From Sulfuricurvum sp. (GTDB taxonomy: Bacteria; Campylobacterota; Campylobacteria; Campylobacterales; Sulfurimonadaceae), in the NCBI GenBank assembly GCA_024637215.1, contig JAGXFM010000041.1, forward strand, positions 1-46,636: DNA of 46,636 nucleotides, written 5' to 3'. Position 1 is the stretch's first letter. Every line of letters starts with the position of its first letter. Positions 15,842 to 23,555 of the stretch are shown here, piece by piece. A program made the translations under genes and the position numbers. Below the pieces are notes generated by a model that was not told the DNA's origin, ran no database searches, and was given only the letters and a program-made list of their open reading frames with translations.

Positions 15842-16723
15842 ATGATTACATTTGGCGATATGCTTTTAAAACTTCAACAATTTTGGAATGACCAAGGGTG
15901 TGCAATCGTCCAACCTTACGACATTGCAGCAGGTGCAGGGACGTTTCATCCGGCTACCTTTTTACGTTCACTCGATTCAAAACCGTGGTCCGTTGCCTAC
16001 GTTGCCCCAAGCCGCCGTCCCACAGACGGGCGATACGGTGAAAATCCGAACCGCTTGGGAAGCTATTACCAATTTCAAGTACTCATCAAACCAAGTCCTG
16101 AAAATATCCAGGAACTCTATCTTAAAAGTTTAGAGTACCTCGGACTTAACCTCAAAGATCACGATATCCGTTTCGTTGAGGACAACTGGGAATCACCGAC
16201 ACTCGGTGCATGGGGTCTGGGTTGGGAAGTGTGGCTTAATGGTATGGAAGTAACCCAATTCACCTATTTTCAGCAAGTGGGCGGTATAGCTTGTGATCCC
16301 GTTGCCGTTGAGATCACCTACGGGACGGAGCGTCTGGCGATGTATCTACAGGGAGTCGATACGGTATTTGACATCGTGTGGAGCGAAAATAAATTCGGCA
16401 AGACCCTCTACCGTGACATCCACAAAGAGGGTGAAATCGAGTTTAGCAAATACAACTTCGAAATCGCCGATACGGCCATGCTCTTTCATGAGTTTGAAGC
16501 CAAAGCCGCCGAGTGCAAACGGTGTCTTGATGCAAAACTTCCCCTCCCTGCGTATGATCTGTGTATGATGGCTTCTCATACCTTTAACACCCTCGATGCA
16601 CGCAAAGCAATCTCCGTTACTGAACGGGCAAACTACATCCTCAAAATCCGCGAACTAGCCCGTGGATGTGCAGAGCTTTACAAAGCACAAGAGGAAGAAC
16701 GGAATCTCCGCGTAAAAGCCTGA
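15842..16723 (+). CDS. glyQ: Glycine--tRNA ligase alpha subunit
   Basis: Catalytic subunit of the alpha2-beta2 glycyl-tRNA synthetase. 293 residues, usual length. The N-terminus [57 protein letters not shown] and [19 protein letters not shown] are diagnostic of the bacterial alpha subunit. The beta subunit glyS is not in the window, consistent with scattered subunit genes in Campylobacterota. Its stop overlaps the start of the helicase gene (TGATG), so the two are translationally coupled although unrelated in function. Confidence 0.98.
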   Translation: MITFGDMLLKLQQFWNDQGCAIVQPYDIAAGAGTFHPATFLRSLDSKPWSVAYVAPSRRPTDGRYGENPNRLGSYYQFQVLIKPSPENIQELYLKSLEYLGLNLKDHDIRFVEDNWESPTLGAWGLGWEVWLNGMEVTQFTYFQQVGGIACDPVAVEITYGTERLAMYLQGVDTVFDIVWSENKFGKTLYRDIHKEGEIEFSKYNFEIADTAMLFHEFEAKAAECKRCLDAKLPLPAYDLCMMASHTFNTLDARKAISVTERANYILKIRELARGCAELYKAQEEERNLRVKA

Positions 16724-18969
16724 TGCAAACCCTTATCGGTCAAATTGATCGGATTATTTACCAAAACAACGGCTTCTTTATCGCCGCTCTTAAAAGCGGG
16801 GATAAAATCAGCGCCCACTACTATGAAAGCGACGTCGATCATCTCGTAAATGCCGCGATCACCCTCAAGGGAGAGTGGGAAGAGCACCGCCAACACGGGC
16901 GAACCTTTAAAGCCCAGAGCCTCATCGTCAATCAAAACGAACTCTTCTTTTTTCTCAACCGTGTCGTTAAAGGGTTTACCAAAAAACTGACCGCCGAACT
17001 CATTGAAAAATACGGTACGGAGGGGTTGATCGATATTTTAGATAACGATATCGAGCGATTAATGGAAGTAAAGGGGATGAATGAAAAACGGCTCCTCAAA
17101 CTCTCAAGTGGATGGAAGCAATTTCGGTCTATGCGGCTTTTGGGAGAGTTTTTGGCACCCTTTGGTGTTACTCCTGCCCTATTGCGACTGATTGCGGGGG
17201 CAATGAAAGAGGTTAAAAATCCGATCGAAGCGATCAAACACAATCCTTACGGTCTGATGCGAATTAATGGAATCGGATTTAAAAAGGCCGATGAGATTGC
17301 TCTTAATATGGGATTAAAGACGGATGATGAACGACGGATTCAAGCCGCAATGGAATATACACTAAGTGAATATTGCGATTCAGAGGGGAACAGCTGTATC
17401 GACCGAAACGCTCTGTTTGCCAAACTCGATCAACTCTTGGCTCTGGGAGCGCATGATCGATATGTCGAGGCTCTTGAAGATCGTCTAAAAGAGGGGAGTA
17501 TTACCCTCCTCCCCAGCACCAAACTCTCTCCGACCCGTATTTATGAAGCCGAAACACTGCTGATTAGTGAATTCAAACGTCGAGGGAAAAGTACACATGA
17601 ACCTCTCACCGATAATTTGGAAGCTTTTTGTGAGACCCATTCGCTGAAGCTGGGAGAGCAACAGTATGCGGCATTGGAGCTGATTAACAAAGGGTGCGGC
17701 CTTATTTTTCTCGTCGGGTATGCGGGGACAGGGAAAAGTACCACTGCCAAGGCGCTCTTAGACCTTTTGGCTACCCGATACAATCCGAGTCTCATTATAA
17801 CATGTGCTCTCAGCGGTATCGCTTCACAGCGAATACGGGAGCGTAGCGGATACCAAAGCGCCACAATCCAAAGCCTCCTCGTCAAATTTGAATCACACGA
17901 TAAGATGCCCTATCAAGTGCTATTGATCGATGAAGCCTCCATGATAAATTCGACCCTCTTTGCGAGATTAATGGCAAAAGTCGAACGCGATGCCACGGTT
18001 ATTATCGTTGGAGATGATGCCCAACTCCCCCCGATTGGGGCAGGAAGTCCGCTGAGTGATGCGATTGCTCTCAATCTTGCCCCCACAATCATGCTGACCC
18101 AAATCTACCGCCAAAGAGAGGAGCAAGCCATTGCCCTGATCGCTAACGATATTCGCCGAGGGATTATTCCGCAGTATCGTGAAAAGTATGAAGACTTTAC
18201 CTTTGTCAATGTCGATATCCCTAATCGACACGCCCTCAAAAATTCGCTCACTGCTTCAGAGTTTGAAGAGGTGCTAAAAACTCATGCCCATAATACACTG
18301 GCTGCCGTTGCTTCCGTGACACTCGAGTATCTCCCCGAATCTCGTGAAAAGCTTCACGCTAAAGCGATACGTGAATACCTCAGCGCTTTTCAGGTGATCT
18401 CTCCGATGCGTGCCAATGCACTGGGGGTCGATAATCTCAATCTTCTCTTGCAAAATTATTTCAATCCTAATCCAAAAAAAACGGTCAAAACGTTTAAAGG
18501 GGAATTTCGTTTGATGGACAAAGTCGTTCACACCAAAAATGAAAACCTCCCCTCTTATACCCCCGAAGAGTTTAAAGAATCGTGTGATCCGAGTGAGCGA
18601 CGAATTTTTAACGGAATGTGCGGACTCATTTTTCGCCTTGATGAGGAGGATGAACTCTGTTATGTCTATTACCCGAATGAGGAGCTCATTGTCCACTATA
18701 AATACGATCAAATCAGTGACTATCTCAGCCTCTCCTATGCACTGAGCGTCCATAAAGTGCAAGGGATGGAGTACGAGCGGGTTGTAATGATTATGAGTTT
18801 TTCACACCATATAATGCTCAATACCAAACTCCTCTACACCGCTCTCACACGGGCTAAAAAGCATTGTATCGTAGTAGGGGAATCGGGGGCATTTGAATCG
18901 GCGTGCCGGCGGTTGGAACACTCCAGACGTTTCACCGTCATGCAAGAGCTTGAGTTAATTAAAGGATAA
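16723..18969 (+). CDS. recD2: RecD2-like ATP-dependent DNA helicase (superfamily 1B)
   Basis: A 5'-3' SF1B helicase of the stand-alone RecD2 type, probably acting in repair or replication-fork handling without RecBC. The 748-residue product has an N-terminal OB-like part (GQIDRIIYQNNGFFIAAL), a helix-hairpin-helix region (about 100-220), then the motor: Walker A VGYAGTGKSTTAKALL, motif II LLIDEASMINS, motif III VGDDAQLPPIGAG, motif V KVQGMEYERVVM and motif VI LYTALTRAKKHCIVV. The ORF track starts 19 codons upstream inside glyQ; the ATG at 16723 overlaps the glyQ stop and gives [10 protein letters not shown], so I use it. Length and N-terminal extension fit RecD2 rather than RecD of RecBCD. 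Confidence 0.9.
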   Translation: MQTLIGQIDRIIYQNNGFFIAALKSGDKISAHYYESDVDHLVNAAITLKGEWEEHRQHGRTFKAQSLIVNQNELFFFLNRVVKGFTKKLTAELIEKYGTEGLIDILDNDIERLMEVKGMNEKRLLKLSSGWKQFRSMRLLGEFLAPFGVTPALLRLIAGAMKEVKNPIEAIKHNPYGLMRINGIGFKKADEIALNMGLKTDDERRIQAAMEYTLSEYCDSEGNSCIDRNALFAKLDQLLALGAHDRYVEALEDRLKEGSITLLPSTKLSPTRIYEAETLLISEFKRRGKSTHEPLTDNLEAFCETHSLKLGEQQYAALELINKGCGLIFLVGYAGTGKSTTAKALLDLLATRYNPSLIITCALSGIASQRIRERSGYQSATIQSLLVKFESHDKMPYQVLLIDEASMINSTLFARLMAKVERDATVIIVGDDAQLPPIGAGSPLSDAIALNLAPTIMLTQIYRQREEQAIALIANDIRRGIIPQYREKYEDFTFVNVDIPNRHALKNSLTASEFEEVLKTHAHNTLAAVASVTLEYLPESREKLHAKAIREYLSAFQVISPMRANALGVDNLNLLLQNYFNPNPKKTVKTFKGEFRLMDKVVHTKNENLPSYTPEEFKESCDPSERRIFNGMCGLIFRLDEEDELCYVYYPNEELIVHYKYDQISDYLSLSYALSVHKVQGMEYERVVMIMSFSHHIMLNTKLLYTALTRAKKHCIVVGESGAFESACRRLEHSRRFTVMQELELIKG

Positions 18970-18990
18970 AAATTTTCCTTTACTTTATTG

Positions 18991-18999
18991 TGCTACAAT
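18991..18999 (+). promoter_or_regulatory. Extended -10 promoter of the cytochrome c peroxidase gene
   Basis: TGCTACAAT, an extended -10 with TTTACTTTATTG just upstream, 35 bases before the ATG at 19034; lies in the 64-bp gap after the helicase gene. Confidence 0.6.
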
Positions 19000-19033
19000 T
19001 TCCATTCTAATCCATAAACAACAAGGATTCACC

Positions 19034-20053
19034 ATGAAAACATTAATTCTATCCGCAATCGTTGCCACATCGGTAATGGGAGCTTCACTCGCAGATGAGG
19101 CGAAAACAGCCGGTTTAAAACCGATTCCATCTAACGCAAAAGCACTCGAAAAGCTCACTTCCAACCCTAAAAATCCGACCACTGCCGCAAAAGTAGAGTT
19201 AGGAAAAATGCTCTATTTTGAACCGCGTCTCTCTAAAAGCGGTTTAATCAGCTGTAATACCTGTCACAACCTCGCCATCGGCGGAACGGATGGAATGGCA
19301 GCGGCTATCGGACACAAATGGACGGCTAATCCACATCATTTGAGTTCACCGACGGTTTACAATGCCGTATTCTATAGCCAACAATTCTGGGATGGACGCT
19401 CTCCTCACCTCGAAGACCAAGCGCAAGGTCCAATCCAAGCAGGGCCGGAAATGGCAGCACCGAAAGATTTCGTAGAGAGTGTTGTTAACTCTATTCCTGC
19501 CTACGTCAACGCATTTAAAAAAGCATACGGCAAAGATGTGAAAGTAACCTTTGAAAAAGTAGCCGATACCATTGCCGTATTCGAGCGTACCCTCGTTACC
19601 CCATCACGCTATGATGCATTCTTGAACGGGAATAAAAAAGCGCTTACCTCCGCAGAGCAAAAAGGGCTTAAAACTTTTATCGATAAAGGGTGTGCTACGT
19701 GTCATAACGATATCGCACTCGGTGGAACGATGCAGGCATTCGGTGCCGTTGCTCCGTATAAATACATGAATGTGGGTGATTTTAAAGGGGATAAAAATGG
19801 CATGGTACGTGTACCGACCTTGCGTAACGTCACCGAAACGGCTCCGTATTTCCACAACGGCCAAATCGCAACGCTGAGCGAAGCGATCAAAGAGATGGGT
19901 CGTATCCAACTCGGTGTTAATTTGAGTGATACCGAAACAACTGAGATTGAAACCTTCCTCAAAGCATTAGAGGGAAAAAAACCGACAGTTATCTATCCGA
20001 TGCTTCCGGCTTCTACCGCTAAAACACCTAAAGTAGACGTAGTTAATAACTAA
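19034..20053 (+). CDS. Periplasmic diheme cytochrome c peroxidase
   Basis: Reduces hydrogen peroxide to water with electrons from small cytochromes c. 339 residues with a Sec signal (MKTLILSAIVATSVMGASLA), then two c-type heme sites: CNTCH (near residue 75) and CATCH (near 222). The stretch LGKMLYFEPRLSKSG before heme 1 and FWDGRSPHLEDQAQGPI, plus RVPTLRNVTETAPYFHNG later, are typical of the CcpA/MauG group; GGTMQAFG after heme 2 may supply the axial methionine. Conserved Trp and peroxidase-loop residues suggest a peroxidase rather than MauG. It has its own promoter and ends at a dispersed palindromic element. A possible electron donor, cytochrome c553, is encoded 6 kb away. Confidence 0.92.
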   Translation: MKTLILSAIVATSVMGASLADEAKTAGLKPIPSNAKALEKLTSNPKNPTTAAKVELGKMLYFEPRLSKSGLISCNTCHNLAIGGTDGMAAAIGHKWTANPHHLSSPTVYNAVFYSQQFWDGRSPHLEDQAQGPIQAGPEMAAPKDFVESVVNSIPAYVNAFKKAYGKDVKVTFEKVADTIAVFERTLVTPSRYDAFLNGNKKALTSAEQKGLKTFIDKGCATCHNDIALGGTMQAFGAVAPYKYMNVGDFKGDKNGMVRVPTLRNVTETAPYFHNGQIATLSEAIKEMGRIQLGVNLSDTETTEIETFLKALEGKKPTVIYPMLPASTAKTPKVDVVNN

Positions 20054-20059
20054 CACCAT

Positions 20060-20132
20060 CGTCATCCTGAACTAGATTCAGGATCTTAGATTGCGGATCT
20101 ACCCTAAAGGGCACATGTAGTCCTCAATGACG
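20060..20132. repeat. Dispersed palindromic repeat (GTCATCCTGAA...TTCAGGAT type) filling the ccp/YkuD gap
   Basis: Bounded by the inverted ends CGTCAT (20060) and ATGACG (to 20132). Inside is ATCCTGAA-CTAGA-TTCAGGAT (20064-20084), then CCCTAAAGGG. I know near-identical GTCATCCTGAAC..TTCAGGAT units from many proteobacterial genomes. It fills nearly the whole space between two convergent stop codons and may serve as a two-way terminator. Confidence 0.7.
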
Positions 20133-20813
20133 CTACTCACATACAATACCGGGAAATTCTTCTCGGTATTTTCCACATTCACTTTTTAGAATCTGTAGAA
20201 TCTGAGGCTTTTTCACGGGGTCTAACCATCTAAGAAGTTCTACCAGTGGCGCTTCATCCATAGCCGTACATCCCGATGTAGGACGTTTATCACTCTGATT
20301 AAGATGGATAAAGATACATGAACCACGCCCTTTTACTCCCGAATCATTGTACCCTATCACCGCTCCGTAGCGATAGACTCCATCAGCTCTACGCATTACC
20401 TCATAGCTGACGGGGAGAGAGCTTTTTTCATAGATGCGGAGGATTTTATTGTAGCGAGAATCATTGATATCATCAATACAGTAGAGATTTTCATCTGCAT
20501 GCCAATAGGGAAGTTTGATAGTAGTATTCTGATCATATCCGAAAGCCGCCGTGATAGAAAATATTCCGGCTGGAGATCGTCCGTCCCCTTCATTTTTCAG
20601 CGGTGTTTTAAAGGCAGGGTATCCCAGACCGCTTCGCCCTAACGTAACAGGGGTTTTTCCCCCGACTGCACTCCATTGTTCTTGCTTTTCGTACCGCTGC
20701 ATTACCGCTGTAGTAGCATTTAACTCTGAAGAGAGTACGACCATAAGCTGCTCAGATGCAACCAACGATGAGAAGAGCGAAAAGAGTGAAAAAGCTAAAG
20801 TTATTTTCATCAT
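20133..20813 (-). CDS. YkuD-domain (L,D-transpeptidase-like) secreted protein
   Basis: L,D-transpeptidases cross-link peptidoglycan through meso-diaminopimelate or attach proteins to it. This 226-residue protein has a signal peptide (MMKITLAFSLFSLFSSLVASE) and the YkuD catalytic pattern FIHLNQSDKRPTSGCTAM, with the His and the Ser-Gly-Cys nucleophile; upstream GDGRSPAGIFSI is the usual substrate-groove motif. It matches the subgroup lacking a LysM domain. The ORF track extends 82 codons into the divergent acetyltransferase gene; the methionines at 20813/20810 start a proper signal peptide. Cysteines elsewhere (YCIDD, SECGK, IVCE) may bond. Exact reaction (transpeptidase or carboxypeptidase) is open. 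Confidence 0.85.
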   Translation of the reverse strand: MMKITLAFSLFSLFSSLVASEQLMVVLSSELNATTAVMQRYEKQEQWSAVGGKTPVTLGRSGLGYPAFKTPLKNEGDGRSPAGIFSITAAFGYDQNTTIKLPYWHADENLYCIDDINDSRYNKILRIYEKSSLPVSYEVMRRADGVYRYGAVIGYNDSGVKGRGSCIFIHLNQSDKRPTSGCTAMDEAPLVELLRWLDPVKKPQILQILKSECGKYREEFPGIVCE

Positions 20814-20883
20814 GTCATTGTTCTTAGTTTGTTTTAAAGTTAGGTAGTATAGCATATAGAAAATTTGGTTGAGTGAGGCACTG

Positions 20884-21507
20884 ATGGCAATTACGGTTCG
20901 TAAAGCATCCGAGGCAGATATTGACATGATTGCCCAAGCATTATTGGAGAGTTCCCGCGGAGGCAAAAGGATCGGGTTGTTTGATTTGGTATTCAATACC
21001 TCCGAAGATAAAACACTACTTTCCCATCTCAATCGTCTCGCCCTCACTTCCACCAAAAGTTATTGCCACTTTTCAAACTTTTTTGTTGCCGTCTCTGATG
21101 GGACTCCCCTCGGAACCATTTGCGGATACGAGCCTCGTATCGCAACGCATGAAATCTTTTCTAAAGCACTCGAAGAGATCGGATTTGATGAAACCTACCA
21201 CGAACGGATTGCCGCCTACTTGCTCTGTGAAGGTGAAGCCGATAATAAAACATTCGTATTGGATTTTATGCTTGTCAAACCCGAATACAAAAGCATTGAT
21301 GTTTACAAAGAACTTATCGGGAAAAGTATGCTTACCGCACGCCTCAAAGGATACCGAAAAGTTCAAACCTCCGTCGAAATAGGTGCGGTAGAGAATGAAA
21401 TTATTTATAAGAAACTTGGATTTGAAGTCATTGACGAAAAACGGAGCGAATATTACAAAGAGCAGTTTGACCGTCCCGGAATTATGCGCCTGCAAATGAT
21501 ATTGTAA
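20884..21507 (+). CDS. GNAT-family N-acetyltransferase
   Basis: A 207-residue protein with a GNAT fold. It starts MAITVRKASEADIDMIAQALLESSRGG, the usual first strand and helix; FVLDFMLVKPEYKSIDVYKELIGKSML is the acetyl-CoA-binding strand 4/helix 3 region, though the classic RxxGxG/A loop is degenerate; NEIIYKKLGFEVIDEKRSEYY is the C-terminal strand pair. The ATG at 20884 has GAGG six bases upstream; the ORF track begins five codons earlier at a TTG. First gene of a plus-strand run with the NhaC antiporter and a two-component system. Substrate unknown. Confidence 0.8.
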   Translation: MAITVRKASEADIDMIAQALLESSRGGKRIGLFDLVFNTSEDKTLLSHLNRLALTSTKSYCHFSNFFVAVSDGTPLGTICGYEPRIATHEIFSKALEEIGFDETYHERIAAYLLCEGEADNKTFVLDFMLVKPEYKSIDVYKELIGKSMLTARLKGYRKVQTSVEIGAVENEIIYKKLGFEVIDEKRSEYYKEQFDRPGIMRLQMIL

Positions 21508-21516
21508 GGACTCACT

Positions 21517-22890
21517 ATAGAATACGGAATTTTAGGGTTACTCCCGCCGCTCATCGCTATTTTCCTCGCTTTTTTCAGCCGTTCTGTTTTTATTGCACTC
21601 GCGATGGCAGTTCTCGTCGGTGAATTTATCATTGCCGATTTTCATCCCCTTAATGCACTTATCCTTACGCTAGAGCGTTTTGAATCACTGCTCAGCGAAG
21701 CGTGGGTGCTCAAAACTCTTGCTTTTGCGATCATGGTGGGTTCGGTTATGACCCTCATTGAGCGTAGCGGTGGAGTCAACAGCTTGGTTCATGAACTGAG
21801 TATTAAACGCTCCATCGTTAAAACCAAACGGGGGGCATTGATACCCAGCTTTATCGCCGGAATCATCGTTTTTATCGAATCCTCTATCACCTCGCTCGTT
21901 GCGGGAGCCATCGGACGCCCTTTTTGTGATCGTTACGGAATCAGTCGCGCTAAACTCGCTTTTGTCTGCGATTCGACCTCAGCTCCCGTATGTTCGCTCA
22001 TTCCGCTAAACGGTTGGGGAGCGCTCTTGTTAGGGCTTATCGGGGGACAAATCACCGCAGGTCTTATTGCGGGGGAAAGTGCCACATGGTTAGTTCAATC
22101 AATCGCCTTTAATTTTTATGCCATGATGGCCCTTGTCGTCACCTTTATCGCTGTATGGTATGAGATCGATATCGGTCCGATGCGCCATGCCACCCTTGGT
22201 GCACCTGAAATCGAATATGACGATGCAAAAGGGGATATCGGGCTTTTTCTATGGCCGATGGTCTGGATGATCGGTGGGGTAATTCTCCTCATGTTTGTCA
22301 CGGGAAATGGAGATATTTTTAAAGGATCAGGTTCTACCTCAATCTTTTATACCCTTCTTATTACGTTAGTGATGATGTGGGGGTATTACCGACTCAAAAA
22401 TGTTCTCACATCCAAAGAGTTTTTCAGTGCGGCTCTTAATGGAGCACGTTCTATGACTCCAATCGCCTTGATTTTGTTATTCGCTTTCGCTATCGGTGGA
22501 GTGAGTTCGGATATGGAGGTGGGGCAATACCTCGCCTCGTTTATCGGAGATTATCTCCCCTCGGCATACCTTGCGGGAGCTATTTTTATATTAGCGGCCA
22601 TTATCGCGTTTGCGACAGGAACCAGTTGGGGAACATTCAGTATTATGATCCCTATTGCCGTTCCGTTAGCCGTAGGGCTTGATGCACCGGTTGCATTGGC
22701 GATGGGAGCGGTCATTTCAGGTGGCGTTTTCGGCGATCACTGCTCCCCTATTTCAGACACAACGATTATATCTGCGATGGCTTCAGGATGCGAAGTAGGT
22801 GAACATACCCGTACCCAGCTCCCGTATGCTCTCATCTCGGCAGGAATCGCCCTCACTTTATTTATCCTATTCGGAATCGCCCTCACATGA
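21517..22890 (+). CDS. NhaC-family Na+/H+ antiporter (probable AUA start; ORF-track ATG at 21604 is internal)
   Basis: A polytopic inner-membrane transporter, about a dozen hydrophobic segments, of the NhaC antiporter superfamily; motifs include FVCDSTSAPVCSLIPLNGWG, GTSWGTFSIMIPIAVPLA and GGVFGDHCSPISDTTIISAMASG, which is very typical. In frame upstream of the ATG at 21604 the reading frame stays open and encodes EYGILGLLPPLIAIFLAFFSR, the missing first helix. There is no ATG/GTG/TTG in this stretch; the best start is ATA at 21517, with AAGGA six bases upstream overlapping the previous stop. That gives 457 residues. If ATA is not used, the product begins at 21604 (428 residues) with a truncated first helix. 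The stop overlaps the next start (ATGA). Confidence 0.85.
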   Translation: MEYGILGLLPPLIAIFLAFFSRSVFIALAMAVLVGEFIIADFHPLNALILTLERFESLLSEAWVLKTLAFAIMVGSVMTLIERSGGVNSLVHELSIKRSIVKTKRGALIPSFIAGIIVFIESSITSLVAGAIGRPFCDRYGISRAKLAFVCDSTSAPVCSLIPLNGWGALLLGLIGGQITAGLIAGESATWLVQSIAFNFYAMMALVVTFIAVWYEIDIGPMRHATLGAPEIEYDDAKGDIGLFLWPMVWMIGGVILLMFVTGNGDIFKGSGSTSIFYTLLITLVMMWGYYRLKNVLTSKEFFSAALNGARSMTPIALILLFAFAIGGVSSDMEVGQYLASFIGDYLPSAYLAGAIFILAAIIAFATGTSWGTFSIMIPIAVPLAVGLDAPVALAMGAVISGGVFGDHCSPISDTTIISAMASGCEVGEHTRTQLPYALISAGIALTLFILFGIALT

Positions 22891-23555
22891 GTAAAGCCAA
22901 ACTTCTCTTCCTCGAAGATGATCCGAATCTCTCGGAGAGTGTCAGTGAATATCTTGAAGAGCAAGGGTATAACGTCACCTGTGCTTATGATGCAACCTCA
23001 GCTGAAGACCTCCTCTATGAGCAAAAGTTTGATGTGTTACTGCTCGATGTCAATGTTCCCGCAGGGGATGGCTTCTCTTTGCTCAAAGCAAGTCGTAAAG
23101 CGGGAAATTCAACCCCTGCCATTTTTATCACTTCGCGCAATGCTATGCGCGATATCGAAAAGGGTTTCGAGAGCGGCGGAGATGATTATATTCGCAAACC
23201 CTTTGCCCTCAAAGAACTTTTATTGCGAATTCAAACCATTCTAAAACGAAATTTTTACCATAACCCCACCGATGTACTGACACTCAGCGAGGGGATAAGC
23301 TACGACATCGAAAACCAAATGCTCATCATCAACGGTGAAATACAAACCCTTCAACTCAAAGAGCATAAACTTCTCAAGCTCTTTATACAGCATAAAAATG
23401 AGCTTCTCTCCCATGAAATGATTATGGAGTATCTGTGGGATTATGACGAAACTCCGAGTGACGGCTCATTGCGTACCTACATTAAAACACTTCGTAAACT
23501 CCTCGGAAAGGACTCCATTGTTAGCCACAAGCGCCTCGGGTATCAATTTCGCTAA
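22887..23555 (+). CDS. OmpR/PhoB-family response regulator
   Basis: A 222-residue transcription factor. The receiver domain (1-115) has the acidic pair D11-D12 (FLEDDPN), phosphoacceptor D54 (LLLDVNVP), T82 (FITSR) and K104 (IRKPF). The winged-helix DNA-binding domain follows (about 130-222, with LQLKEHKLLKLFIQHKNELLSHEMIMEYLW and SDGSLRTYIKTLRKLLG). Start codon overlaps the antiporter stop as ATGA and its 3' end overlaps the kinase start, so antiporter, regulator and kinase are one coupled unit. Targets unknown; control of the antiporter or of its own operon is an inference from position. Confidence 0.93.
   Translation: MSKAKLLFLEDDPNLSESVSEYLEEQGYNVTCAYDATSAEDLLYEQKFDVLLLDVNVPAGDGFSLLKASRKAGNSTPAIFITSRNAMRDIEKGFESGGDDYIRKPFALKELLLRIQTILKRNFYHNPTDVLTLSEGISYDIENQMLIINGEIQTLQLKEHKLLKLFIQHKNELLSHEMIMEYLWDYDETPSDGSLRTYIKTLRKLLGKDSIVSHKRLGYQFR

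Noticed and set aside
18274-18762. 162-residue minus-strand ORF inside the RecD2 gene
   Set aside because: Shadow of a well-supported coding frame; no ribosome site and no recognisable domain. The same holds for other long antisense ORFs such as 7761-8138, 40780-41157 and 44305-44817.
21502-21520. GACTCACTATAG at the antiporter start is identical to the core of the phage T7 promoter
   Set aside because: The upstream half of the T7 promoter does not match, no T7-like phage genes are present, and the sequence is explained by a ribosome site and a start region. Most likely chance.
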